DNA from: CAYTRP01 sp964625145 | Lineage (GTDB): Bacteria > Sumerlaeota > Sumerlaeia > SLMS01 > JAHLLQ01 | NCBI GenBank assembly: GCA_964625145.1 | Contig: CAZVAQ010000052.1 | Coordinates: forward strand, 1 to 21,345 | DNA length: 21,345 nucleotides | Reading direction: 5' to 3' | Shown: positions 7,536-14,255 of the stretch, in pieces | Layout: each line of letters starts with the position of its first letter | Numbering within the stretch: the stretch's first letter is position 1 | Made by a program: the position numbers and the translations under genes | Notes under the pieces: generated by a model | Seen by the model: the letters and a program-made list of their open reading frames with translations, nothing else | Databases searched by the model: none | What the model was told of the DNA's origin: nothing

Positions 7536-7793
7536 GTGTGGGGATTATCGGACGAGGGACAGCAGGTACGTCAGGGGCGACGGAGACAGCGGGCGGGAAT
7601 GGGCCCCACCTAATGGGAGAGACATTTGATTCCATGGCCCGGGCTTGTTCTCTATCGAGGGGGGGGCTTGCCGCGGCGTAGCCTGACAAGGGGAAGCCGG
7701 GCCCACATTCGCCTTTTCTTCGATTTCCTCTTGACCACCATCATCCTTCTTTGCCCCACTCTGCGCATCGCCATCAACCAAGGAAATCGACCC

Positions 7794-8867
7794 ATGGCCC
7801 CGAAAGCCCGCAGCGCCGCCGCCCCCGCCTCCGAGCGCGAGAAGTCCCTCGAGAACGCCCTGGCCAGCGTCCGCAAGAACCACGGCGACGGCATCATCCG
7901 CCGCTTTGGCGATGACGCCGGTGCCACCATGATCTCGGCCATCTCCACCGGTTCCATCTCGCTGGACCGCGCGTTGGGGTGCTGGGGATTTCCGAAGGGG
8001 CGCATCATCGAAATCTTCGGCCCCGAATCGTCCGGCAAGACCACCGTCGCGCTGCATGCGGTCGCCAGTGCCCAGGCCATGGGCGGCGTCGCGGCGTTCA
8101 TCGATGTGGAACACGCCATGGACCCCAAGTACACCCGCCAGCTTGGCGTGAACCTCGATGAGCTGCTCATCTCGCAGCCGGACTACGGCGAGCAGGCCCT
8201 GGACATCGTCGAGACGCTGGTGAAGTCCAACGCGGTGGACATCATCGTGGTGGACTCGGTTGCGGCGCTGTTGCCCAAGGCGGAGCTGGAGGGCGAGATC
8301 GGCGATTCGCACGTGGGGTTGCAGGCCCGCCTGATGTCGCAGGCGCTGCGCAAGCTGACCGGCGCCATCAGCCATTCGAACACCGCGGTGCTGTTCATCA
8401 ACCAGATCCGCGAGAAGATCGGCGTCATGTTCGGCAGCCCGGAGACGACGACCGGCGGCCGCGCGCTGAAGTTCTATTCATCGGTGCGCCTGGACATTCG
8501 CCGCATGGGCTCCATCAAGGAGCAGGGCCGCGACATCGGCAACCGCGTGCGCGCGCGCGTGGTGAAGAACAAGTGCGCGCCGCCGTTCCGCGATGCGGAA
8601 TTCGACATCATCTTTGGCGAGGGCATCTCGCGCGAGGGCGACCTGCTGGACCTGGGCATCGCGCTCAACGTGATCGAGAAGAGCGGCGCGTGGATTTCCT
8701 ACAAGGGCGAGCGCCTGGGCCAGGGGCGCGAGAACGCGCGGCAGCTCCTGAAGGACAACCACGACCTGCGCGACACGATCGAGCGCGAGGTCAAGATCGC
8801 CGCCGGCTGGGAAGGCCCCGGGAGCGAGGAACTCGCCACCAAGGCCGAACTCAATGGAGTAAAGTAG
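7794..8867 (+). CDS. recA: Recombinase RecA
   Basis: RecA forms filaments on single-stranded DNA, promotes strand exchange in homologous recombination and triggers LexA-type cleavage. The 357-residue protein shows Walker A GPESSGKT (76-83), Walker B IIVVD (150-154), the segment EGEIGDSHVGLQARLMSQALRK, the L2 region beginning FINQIREKIGVMFGSPETTTGG (in two parts, 201-222), and ALKFYSSVRLDIRRMGS. The start at ATG 7794 is supported by AAGGA (7780-7784) 9 bases upstream and by normal RecA length; the open frame continues 56 codons upstream without homology. The C-terminus (GSEELATKAELNGVK) lacks the strongly acidic tail seen in E. coli RecA. A hairpin at 8985-9016 likely ends transcription. Degenerate 7-bp repeats start just 3 bases after the stop codon. 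Confidence 0.98.
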   Translation: MAPKARSAAAPASEREKSLENALASVRKNHGDGIIRRFGDDAGATMISAISTGSISLDRALGCWGFPKGRIIEIFGPESSGKTTVALHAVASAQAMGGVAAFIDVEHAMDPKYTRQLGVNLDELLISQPDYGEQALDIVETLVKSNAVDIIVVDSVAALLPKAELEGEIGDSHVGLQARLMSQALRKLTGAISHSNTAVLFINQIREKIGVMFGSPETTTGGRALKFYSSVRLDIRRMGSIKEQGRDIGNRVRARVVKNKCAPPFRDAEFDIIFGEGISREGDLLDLGIALNVIEKSGAWISYKGERLGQGRENARQLLKDNHDLRDTIEREVKIAAGWEGPGSEELATKAELNGVK

Positions 8868-8870
8868 TTA

Positions 8871-8905
8871 GTTCCGGGTTCCGGGTTGAGAGTGCGGAGT
8901 CCCGT
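8871..8905 (+). repeat. Degenerate heptanucleotide tandem repeat (gttccgg type)
   Basis: Two perfect gttccgg units (8871-8884) are followed by three diverged units beginning with gt (gttgaga, gtgcgga, gtcccgt) in the same 7-bp phase. The tract begins 3 bases after the recA stop. Confidence 0.6.
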
Positions 8906-8940
8906 TCTTCCCATCCAGCCCCGACGAAGGCGGGCTCTTT

Positions 8941-8975
8941 TTCACTCATCACTCTTCACTCTTCAATTTCTCACC
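8941..8975 (+). repeat. Degenerate heptanucleotide tandem repeat (ttcactc type)
   Basis: Units in 7-bp register read ttcactc, atcactc, ttcactc, ttcaatt and tctcacc. Related units occur beside the flavodoxin, GT4 and argH genes. Confidence 0.65.
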
Positions 8976-8984
8976 TCAAACAAA

Positions 8985-9016
8985 CCGGGGCGCCTCAGCA
9001 GATTGAGGCGCCCCGG
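8985..9016 (+). terminator. Strong hairpin, probable recA terminator cut by the gap
   Basis: The arms 8985-8997 and 9004-9016 form a perfect 13-bp GC-rich stem with a 6-nt loop (gcagat). The stem is preceded by AAA and followed by GGCG and TTT, at which point the N run begins, so any longer T-run is hidden. It lies 118 bp after the recA stop and is the best terminator candidate in the window. Confidence 0.7.
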
Positions 9017-9023
9017 GGCGTTT

Positions 9024-9123
9024 NNNNNNNNNNNNNNNNNNNNNNNNNNNNNNNNNNNNNNNNNNNNNNNNNNNNNNNNNNNNNNNNNNNNNNNNNNNNN
9101 NNNNNNNNNNNNNNNNNNNNNNN
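9024..9123. other. Assembly gap (100 N)
   Basis: Exactly 100 N bases, the conventional filler for a gap of unknown length. It begins right after a very stable hairpin and is flanked by heptamer repeats, either of which could have stopped assembly. Confidence 0.98.
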
Positions 9124-9209
9124 ACTCGGAACTCACCTGCTCTTGCCGTTGACAGCCTCCCCGGGCTTGGCGACCGTCCCCCCGCGCCTCGGCGACGGGG
9201 CCGCCCAGC

Positions 9210-9285
9210 AGGGGAGTAGTTCAGTTGGTAGAACACCGGTCTTTGACACCGGGCGTCGCAGGTTCGAGTCCTGCCTCCCCTGCCA
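9210..9285 (+). tRNA. tRNA-Gln (anticodon UUG)
   Basis: The 76-nt cloverleaf is complete. The acceptor stem is AGGGGAG paired with CTCCCCT, the D arm GTTC/GAAC with an 8-nt loop containing GG, and the anticodon stem CCGGT/ACCGG with loop CTTTGAC, giving anticodon TTG at 9243-9245. The variable loop has five bases, and the T arm is GCAGG/CCTGC with loop TTCGAGT. The discriminator base is G and CCA is encoded. It reads CAA (and by wobble CAG) glutamine codons. It lies 5 bp from the 3' end of the convergent flavodoxin-like gene. Confidence 0.97.
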
Positions 9286-9306
9286 TAAACTCACCCTTCA
9301 CCCTTC
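9286..9306 (+). repeat. Heptamer repeats overlapping the flavodoxin C-terminus
   Basis: Units taaactc, acccttc and acccttc lie in 7-bp register between the tRNA and the last five codons of the flavodoxin-like gene. The repeat therefore supplies the end of the coding sequence. Confidence 0.55.
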
Positions 9307-9746
9307 AACTCCTCCAGCACTTTCTCCATCCACGCTTCAAACGGCGCTTCCCAATCCACATCGCATGTTGCCAAGGGCACCATGGCTTGGGCGCCGAGCT
9401 GCTGCAGGCGTGCGTCGAGGTCGCGGCCGAATTGGCAAAACCGCGGGTAGGCCATGTCGCCCAGGGCGGCCACGGAATACCGCAGCCCGGCCAGGCGCAA
9501 TCTGTCCGCCTTGCGCAGGATGTCCCAGAAGGCAAAGGCATTGTCCGGAGGATCGCCGTTGCCGAACGTGGAGGTGACGAACAGGACGGTGCTCTCGCGG
9601 GCGAGCAGGCGGGGGTTGAACTCGCCCATGCGCTCGATTCGCGGCGTGTGGCCGGCGAGCTTGGCGATGCGCTCGCTCAACAACTCCACCGCGTCGCGCG
9701 CGTTGCCGGTCATCGTGGCGTAAAGGATCAGCAGGTTGGCGTCCAT
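9291..9746 (-). CDS. Flavodoxin-like protein
   Basis: The 151-residue single-domain protein binds FMN, judged by the phosphate loop YATMTGNA (9-16), the first isoalloxazine loop STFGNGDPPDN (59-69) and the second loop ALGDMAYPRFC (94-104). These loops resemble the FMN domains of sulfite reductase alpha and P450-reductase-type enzymes (FGxGDPPDN, ALGDxxYxxFC) more than short-chain flavodoxins such as FldA. It may carry electrons for a reductase encoded elsewhere. The start at ATG 9746 gives the expected short N-terminus ahead of beta strand 1. Its last codons (LKGEG) lie inside a 7-bp repeat tract that runs on to the tRNA. No redox partner is adjacent. Confidence 0.9.
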   Translation of the reverse strand: MDANLLILYATMTGNARDAVELLSERIAKLAGHTPRIERMGEFNPRLLARESTVLFVTSTFGNGDPPDNAFAFWDILRKADRLRLAGLRYSVAALGDMAYPRFCQFGRDLDARLQQLGAQAMVPLATCDVDWEAPFEAWMEKVLEELKGEG

Positions 9747-9831
9747 GCAGGGCCGCGCTCCGGTCGGCTTTTCAATGGGTCATGGAACGCTGGATCCAGT
9801 CCGGCGGTCAACTGGATGGATGGGGGGCGGC

Positions 9832-9849
9832 GGAGTGCGGCCGCACTCC
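9832..9849. repeat. 18-bp perfect palindrome
   Basis: GGAGTGCGGCCGCACTCC is fully self-complementary. It lies between the flavodoxin-like gene and the small unknown gene, 30 bp from a second inverted repeat. The pair resembles a REP-type intergenic element. Confidence 0.6.
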
Positions 9850-9878
9850 AGGGCTTCGATTCTCCCCACACGCCGAAA

Positions 9879-9911
9879 CCCCCGGGGTCGCGCGGTGGCG
9901 AATCCCGGGGG
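9879..9911. repeat. Compound inverted repeat (REP-like)
   Basis: CCCCCGGG (9879-9886) pairs with CCCGGGGG (9904-9911), and within the loop TCGC pairs with GCGA, so an almost continuous 12-bp stem forms. There is no T-run on either strand, so a simple terminator is less likely than a dispersed palindromic element. Confidence 0.5.
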
Positions 9912-9952
9912 CTTGGCTGTACATGCTGCCGCTGGTTGGCGGCTGCAGGGGG

Positions 9953-10390
9953 TCAGGCGTTGATGGTTTGCTGGCCGCGGGCGGCGCGCCAGTTCTGGTA
10001 ATGCTTGGAGAACCAATCGCGCAGGGCGCTGGTCTCGGGGTCGCGGGGGTTGCGGGCGGACCAGATGTCGCGACCGGCCTTTTCGGCTTCGATCCAGCGG
10101 TGGCGCTGGACTTCGGCGAGCAGGTCGTCGACCTCGGTGCAGGGAATGTCGAGGGCCACGCCCAGGCGGTTCTTCACGTCGCGCCACTTGCGGTACTGGC
10201 CCCAGAAATGACGGAGCTGGTCGAACAGCGAAGGCTCGTTGGCCGCGCGGCGCTCGGCGCGCAGGCGGGACGTATAATCGAGAAACGCCACCAGCGAAAT
10301 GGCCGACAGACCCATGCTGGAGGACATGCCGCCCATCATCAGGGATGGCAGGATGGGGTCGCCGAGAACTTCTTCGGTGTGCCGCTTCAT
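9953..10390 (-). CDS. Unknown small protein with N-terminal hydrophobic segment
   Basis: I do not recognise this 145-residue protein. The start is placed at ATG 10390 because the sequence GAGGAG lies about 12 bases upstream; an open frame continues to 10534 but its extra residues look non-coding. Residues about 12-38 (PILPSLMMGGMSSSMG then LSAISLVAFL) are Met/Gly/Ser-rich and hydrophobic and could span a membrane once. The rest is charged, Arg/Trp-rich and probably helical (LRHFWGQYRKWRDVKNRLG; ALRDWFSKHYQNWRAARG), with one cysteine. This suggests a membrane-anchored cytoplasmic helical protein, but no function can be assigned. It is divergent from the glycosyltransferase gene at 10765. Confidence 0.6.
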   Translation of the reverse strand: MKRHTEEVLGDPILPSLMMGGMSSSMGLSAISLVAFLDYTSRLRAERRAANEPSLFDQLRHFWGQYRKWRDVKNRLGVALDIPCTEVDDLLAEVQRHRWIEAEKAGRDIWSARNPRDPETSALRDWFSKHYQNWRAARGQQTINA

Positions 10391-10764
10391 AGCAGGTTCT
10401 TTCTCCTCTTTCGGGCGGCCGGTGATGTGGGGCTGCTTGGGCCCGGCGGCCGCGTCGCCCCCCGTACTGATCAAGCCGAATGCCAGATCTTGCCACAAAC
10501 CCGGGCCGGACGCTCCAATGGGCTGAAAATGCATAAAATCTTTACCAAATCGCCGTAAGGGCGGACATAAAGCACTTTCAAGTCACCGTTTTTCAGTGTT
10601 CTGCGCGGCGGCCGAACCTTCGCCGGCTGCGCAAAGGAGCCGACCGGATGCTCCTTTTGCGCCATCCGGGGTGCCGATTCCCCAGCCCCTGTTGGCGGAA
10701 TGCAACATGGGGGCGGAGCCGATAAAGAGGTTAAGGCCCGACGATCCCGTTGCGGCGACGCGCC
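10391..10764. other. Divergent intergenic region with a bulged hairpin
   Basis: The roughly 370 bp between the small unknown gene and the GT39-like gene hold no convincing gene. It includes an AT-richer patch (about 10520-10600), which may carry promoters, and a long hairpin at 10629-10662. Confidence 0.5.
10629..10662. repeat. 12-bp hairpin with one bulge
   Basis: GCGCAAAGGAGC (10629-10640) pairs with GCTCCTTTTGCGC (10650-10662) with a single extra T and a 9-nt loop. It sits about 100 bp before the GT39-like start. Its role is unknown; leader structure or transcription end are possible. Confidence 0.5.
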
Positions 10765-12306
10765 ATGGCCGCCGACGGTGTCGCTGTCATGGACGCGTCG
10801 ACTCCCGGCCAACTCTCCCTGCTTTTCTCGTCGGCCCACCGGCGGGCGGCGCTGTGGCTGGCCTTGGCCGTGTTCGTTCCCGCAATGCTCGTGTACCATC
10901 CGCTGACGGGTTGGAATGTGAACACGCGGTTGGCGTTGGTCTTTGCGGTCGTGGATCAGGGGACGTTCATCATCGACGATTACCACCTGGCCTACGAGAC
11001 GGGCGACAAGGCGTTCTTCGACGGGCATTTCTACAGCGACAAGATCATCGGCCTCGGCCTGCTCGCGCTGCCGTTCTATTGGGTGTGGCGGCAGCTCGGG
11101 TTTCCGCACGACTTCGAGTGGGCGGACTACCTGCTGCGGATGTGGAGCGTGACGATCCCGGCGTGCGTCGCGATCGTGTTGTTCTGGCGGCTGATGATTC
11201 ACCTGGGCGGCGAGCCGCGGCGCGCGTTGGTGCTGACGGCACTGGCGTTCTTCGGATCGATGTTGTTCGGGTACTCGACGATCTTCATGCCGTACGTGCT
11301 GGGGATAGCGTGCCTGTTGGGGGCGTTGCTCCTGCTCGCGCGGGATTACTGCACGCCGCTCACCATGGGGCGAAGCGCGTTGATTGGTTTCCTGTGCGGG
11401 TATGCGATATTGAGCGATTTCCTGTTTGGCTTGTCGGCGATCGGTGTGGGGATCATTTTTCTGGCGCGTGCCATGGGGGCCGAGGGAGCAACGCCATCGC
11501 AGGCCGCGCGCAACACGCTCATCGCCGGTATCGCGGCCGCCGTGCCTGTTGCGTTGTTTGTCGCGTACAGCATCTCCATCTACGGCGAGCCGACGATTCC
11601 CTACCAGTACGAGGACAATGTGCGCTTTCGCGAAGGCATGGCGCAGGGGCTGATGGGGGCGACGCATCCCAACCCTGCGGCGATCTGGTTCCTGACCGTG
11701 CATCCGTACCGCAGCGTGTTCTTCTGGTATCCGTGGATCATCGGCGGAATGGCGGGGTTGGTGATGCTGATGAAGACGCGGGGATACCCGCGCCTGCTGG
11801 GCGGTATTGGGTTGTTGTGCGTAGCGGGCTATTTCTACTACAACATCAGCTACTACATGTGGTGGGGCGGATGGAGCATGGGCCCGCGGTTGCTCATTCC
11901 GGCGGGGATGTTTGTGGTGCTGGGCTTGGCGCCGCTGGCGCGTGCGACCACGCCGCGGTGGGTCTTCATCGCGATGGTGGTGCTCGGCGTGGTCGCCGTG
12001 TTGCTGAATCATCCTCTGGGCGTGATGGAACCGCAAATCCCGCAGGGCAACGCCGACGAGCTGATGGAGAACGCAACCTGGCGGTCGCGGTTGGACGTGC
12101 CGCAGTTCGTGTTCCTGCGGATCTTCTACACGCTGGACATCTTCCGGACCGCGGACGGCACCGGTTGGGTCTGGAACCAAATGGCGCGGCGGCTGTTGGC
12201 GTTTGTGTCCCCGGCGGTGTTTGTGGGATTGGGGTGGTGGGAATTGGGGAGAACAAAGGCAAGCGACAACAGCGACGGCAGGGACGACAGAGACATGCAA
12301 GAATGA
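10765..12306 (+). CDS. Polytopic GT39-like membrane glycosyltransferase
   Basis: The 513-residue integral membrane protein has about ten hydrophobic segments, such as those around 29-44, 94-108 and 130-190. The N-terminal periplasmic loop NVNTRLALVFAVVDQG then IIDDYH...TGDKAFFDGHFYSDK (51-93) has the acidic pair plus downstream lysine layout of GT39/PMT and ArnT-type transferases, which use polyprenyl-phosphate sugars on the outer face of the membrane. The acceptor is unknown. The start is uncertain: ATG 10765 was chosen, while TTG 10750 and ATG 10789 are alternatives and none has a clear ribosome-binding site. The C-terminus is hydrophilic (TKASDNSDGRDDRDMQE). A GT4 gene follows 79 bp downstream, so both may build the same envelope glycan. 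Confidence 0.75.
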   Translation: MAADGVAVMDASTPGQLSLLFSSAHRRAALWLALAVFVPAMLVYHPLTGWNVNTRLALVFAVVDQGTFIIDDYHLAYETGDKAFFDGHFYSDKIIGLGLLALPFYWVWRQLGFPHDFEWADYLLRMWSVTIPACVAIVLFWRLMIHLGGEPRRALVLTALAFFGSMLFGYSTIFMPYVLGIACLLGALLLLARDYCTPLTMGRSALIGFLCGYAILSDFLFGLSAIGVGIIFLARAMGAEGATPSQAARNTLIAGIAAAVPVALFVAYSISIYGEPTIPYQYEDNVRFREGMAQGLMGATHPNPAAIWFLTVHPYRSVFFWYPWIIGGMAGLVMLMKTRGYPRLLGGIGLLCVAGYFYYNISYYMWWGGWSMGPRLLIPAGMFVVLGLAPLARATTPRWVFIAMVVLGVVAVLLNHPLGVMEPQIPQGNADELMENATWRSRLDVPQFVFLRIFYTLDIFRTADGTGWVWNQMARRLLAFVSPAVFVGLGWWELGRTKASDNSDGRDDRDMQE

Positions 12307-12349
12307 GCCAAAGTCCGATGATGCGGCGCGCGGCATGAGCATCGATTGA

Positions 12350-12384
12350 TTTATCCTTCATCCTTTAGCCTTTATCCTTCCACT
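12350..12384 (+). repeat. Heptamer repeats abutting the GT4 start codon
   Basis: Units tttatcc, ttcatcc, tttagcc, tttatcc and ttccact run in perfect 7-bp register up to 1 base before ATG 12386. This pyrimidine-rich tract leaves no room for a purine-rich ribosome-binding site. Confidence 0.7.
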
Positions 12385-12385
12385 T

Positions 12386-13519
12386 ATGCCTCATGTGATC
12401 CACGTCTACAAAGATTTCTGGCCGCCGGTGCTTGGCGGGATCGAGCGCTGCATCCATTGGATGGCGGCGGAGACGGTGAAGCACGACGGGTGGGAAGTGA
12501 CCGTGCTGGTGAATTCGCGCACGCGGGAATCGCGCGAGCGCGAGGTGGATGGCATTCGCATCATCGAAGTCGGCGAATGGGGCCGCGCGTTGTCGGCGCC
12601 GTTGTCGCCGGGCTTTCCGTTGGCGATGCGCAAACTGAAGGCCGACATCTGGCATTTCCACATTCCGAATCCGACCGGCGACGTGTCGTGGTTGTTGGCG
12701 CGGCCAAAGGGGGCGGTCGTCGCGACGTGGCACAGCGACGTCGTGCGGCAGAAGTGGGCGATGTTTGCGTATGCTCCGCTGCTGCGCGCGTTCCTGCGCC
12801 ACTGCCGGGTGATCATGCCGACGTCTCCGCGGCTCATCGACTCATCGGAATTCCTGCGAGAGCGGCGCAAGCGCTGCCACGCGGTCCCGCTGGGCATGCC
12901 GTTGGGTGGGTTCGAGCGTACGCCGGAGCGCCTGTCGCGCGCGCGCGCAATCCGCCGCGATTTCAAGGGCATGCCGCTGGTGTGCTTTGTCGGAAAGCTG
13001 CGCTACTACAAGGGATTGCAGTTCCTCGTGTCCGCGCTGCGCGTGTTGCCGGGCGTGCAGGCGCTCATCATCGGCGAGGGCCCGGAGGGTGAGAAGCTCC
13101 AGCGGTTGGCGAAGGAACTGGACGTTGCCGACCGCACGCACTTCCTCGGCGAGTTGCCCGACGAGGACGTCGTGCATCACCTGTTGGCGTCGGATGTGTT
13201 CGTGTTGCCAAGCCATCTGCCGAGCGAAGCGTTCGGCTTGTCACAGGTTGAAGCCATGGCGTGCGGCATTCCTGTGGTGTCGACGGATCTGCCGACGGGT
13301 GTGCCCTACGTGAACCAACACGGCGAGACGGGCTTGATCGTGCCACCGGGGGACGATCTGGCCCTGGCCGGCGCGATCGACGACTTGCTGACAGACACAA
13401 CGCGTCGCCTGCGCATGGGGGAGGCGGCACTCCGAAGAGCGCACGCGGAGTTCAGTGCGGAGGCGATGGGAAGGCGGTTGCAGAGGGTTTACAAGAAGGT
13501 TGCCCAACAGCGGCACTGA
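12386..13519 (+). CDS. GT4-family glycosyltransferase
   Basis: The 377-residue cytoplasmic protein has a GT-B fold. It opens like the family (HVYKDFWPPVLGGIER, with GGIE at 17-20), has FVGKLRYYKG (201-210), which marks the start of the nucleotide-sugar domain, and EAFGLSQVEAMACGIPVVSTD (seen in two parts) with the EX7E pair E281/E289. Such enzymes transfer a sugar from a nucleotide donor with retention to a lipid- or polysaccharide-linked acceptor. The exact sugar is unknown. ATG 12386 gives the canonical N-terminus, yet no Shine-Dalgarno is present because 7-bp repeats run up to the start. It follows the GT39-like gene on the same strand. Confidence 0.93.
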   Translation: MPHVIHVYKDFWPPVLGGIERCIHWMAAETVKHDGWEVTVLVNSRTRESREREVDGIRIIEVGEWGRALSAPLSPGFPLAMRKLKADIWHFHIPNPTGDVSWLLARPKGAVVATWHSDVVRQKWAMFAYAPLLRAFLRHCRVIMPTSPRLIDSSEFLRERRKRCHAVPLGMPLGGFERTPERLSRARAIRRDFKGMPLVCFVGKLRYYKGLQFLVSALRVLPGVQALIIGEGPEGEKLQRLAKELDVADRTHFLGELPDEDVVHHLLASDVFVLPSHLPSEAFGLSQVEAMACGIPVVSTDLPTGVPYVNQHGETGLIVPPGDDLALAGAIDDLLTDTTRRLRMGEAALRRAHAEFSAEAMGRRLQRVYKKVAQQRH

Positions 13520-13587
13520 ATCCCGGTTGCCACGAACGGGCTGAAGTGTCATGCAGATTGCGGAAGTCCATTGAAGGAGCTGCGCAC

Positions 13588-13797
13588 ATGTCCACAATTC
13601 CCGCCATATACGAGGACGGCGTCTTTCGTCCTCTGGAGCCTGTCGACATCCCGATGGGCACGCGGGCGAGCGTGATCCTTGTCGCGCCCGATGCGGACAA
13701 GTCGTGGATGCAGCTATTCGGCACCCTTTCCGACGACGAGGCCAAGGATATGTTGGCGGCGATAGAGGAGGCTTTCGAGCAGGTTGAAGAGCCATGA
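13588..13797 (+). CDS. Antitoxin, AF2212-like (DUF104) type
   Basis: The 69-residue protein begins MSTIPAIYEDGVFRPLEPVD, the hallmark of the AF2212/DUF104 antitoxin family (AxYExGxFxPLExVxxPxG), followed by a conserved small beta core (GTRASVILV) and an acidic helical C-terminus (DDEAKDMLAAIEEAFEQVEEP) that probably embraces the toxin. ATG 13588 has GAAGGAG (13573-13579) 8 bases upstream. Its stop codon overlaps the start of the PIN toxin by 4 bp (ATGA), the usual toxin-antitoxin arrangement. It should neutralise the toxin and may repress its own promoter; no operator was recognised. Confidence 0.88.
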   Translation: MSTIPAIYEDGVFRPLEPVDIPMGTRASVILVAPDADKSWMQLFGTLSDDEAKDMLAAIEEAFEQVEEP

Positions 13798-14198
13798 GTG
13801 AGGGTGAGCAATTGTTGCTCGATTCCAACAGCGTCATCCACTTTTTCAATGGAAATCCCGGCACCCGGGAGCTATTCGCGCGTGCTTCCAAGCTGGTACT
13901 TTGCCCACCTGTGCTGAGCGAGTTGATTTACGGCGCCTTTGAGTCGCGGCGCACTGACGAGAATCTTGCCAGACTGCGAGCCTTTCAAAGTGGCTGCCGT
14001 TTCCTGTTGGTCGACGATGCCACCGCGACTTTCTTTGCCACGATCAGGCATCAACTCCGCCAGCTTGGGCGCCCCATACCGGTAAACGACATGTGGATTG
14101 CGGCCTTGGGGATTCAATACTCCCTTCCGGTTGCCACGGTCGATGCACATTTGGCGGTGGTACCGAGCCTCAAGGTTATTGGGTGGGAGAAAGGATGA
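13794..14198 (+). CDS. vapC: PIN-domain toxin, VapC-like ribonuclease
   Basis: The 134-residue protein is a full-length PIN domain. The four acidic residues expected at the Mg site are present: D10 (LLLDSN), E43 (SELIYGA), D99 (VNDMWIAA) and D117 (ATVDAHL). VapC toxins cleave tRNA or rRNA and stop translation when the labile antitoxin is lost. The gene overlaps the antitoxin stop by 4 bp and so is translationally coupled to it. All active-site residues are kept, so it is probably functional. Nothing in sequence identifies its RNA target. Confidence 0.92.
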   Translation: MSEGEQLLLDSNSVIHFFNGNPGTRELFARASKLVLCPPVLSELIYGAFESRRTDENLARLRAFQSGCRFLLVDDATATFFATIRHQLRQLGRPIPVNDMWIAALGIQYSLPVATVDAHLAVVPSLKVIGWEKG

Positions 14199-14220
14199 TC
14201 AATCGCGGCGGCAGTAGCAC

Positions 14221-14255
14221 TCTGTCCTTTATCCTTCCCCCTTCGCCTTCTCTCC
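14221..14255 (+). repeat. Heptamer repeats overlapping the argH 3' end
   Basis: Units tctgtcc, tttatcc, ttccccc, ttcgcct and tctccaa are in 7-bp register; tttatcc is the same unit as at 12350. The tract crosses the argH stop codon (14229-14231) and encodes the last residues KAKGEG. Confidence 0.55.

Larger units (their letters stand above)
7193..7793. other. Gene-free divergent region between the isomerase gene and recA
   Basis: About 600 bp separate the divergent isomerase and recA starts. Open frames here look like GC-driven shadows: compositionally odd, Pro/Arg-rich and without a ribosome-binding site. The stretch holds a 30-nt inverted repeat pair (7329-7358 and 7420-7449) and a small palindrome (7522-7535). 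No convincing sigma-70 promoter or LexA box for recA was found by eye. Confidence 0.6.
8868..9209. other. Intergenic region with repeats, hairpin and sequencing gap
   Basis: Between recA and tRNA-Gln there are two heptamer repeat tracts, a strong hairpin, a 100-N gap, and after the gap a short heptamer pair (9124-9137) plus a TTGACA hexamer (9149-9154) without a recognisable -10 partner. No gene is visible, but the true gap length is unknown, so a gene may be missing. Confidence 0.6.

Noticed and set aside
7189..7689. Minus-strand open frame of 166 codons upstream of the isomerase
   Set aside because: Composition is typical of non-coding GC-rich DNA, it contains the inverted repeat, and it has no recognisable domain.
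7731..7759. TTGACC as a -35 box of recA
   Set aside because: No -10-like hexamer at 16-18 bp spacing; no LexA-type box was found either.
7626..7793. N-terminal extension of recA by 56 codons
   Set aside because: The extra residues have no RecA similarity, and ATG 7794 has a good ribosome-binding site and gives normal length.
9149..9177. TTGACA as a promoter for tRNA-Gln
   Set aside because: The -35 matches consensus but the expected -10 position reads gaccgt, so a promoter cannot be supported by eye.
10471..12342. Long minus-strand open frame antisense to the GT39-like gene
   Set aside because: The product is Arg/His/Gln/Pro-rich with no domain; the plus strand encodes a coherent membrane protein.
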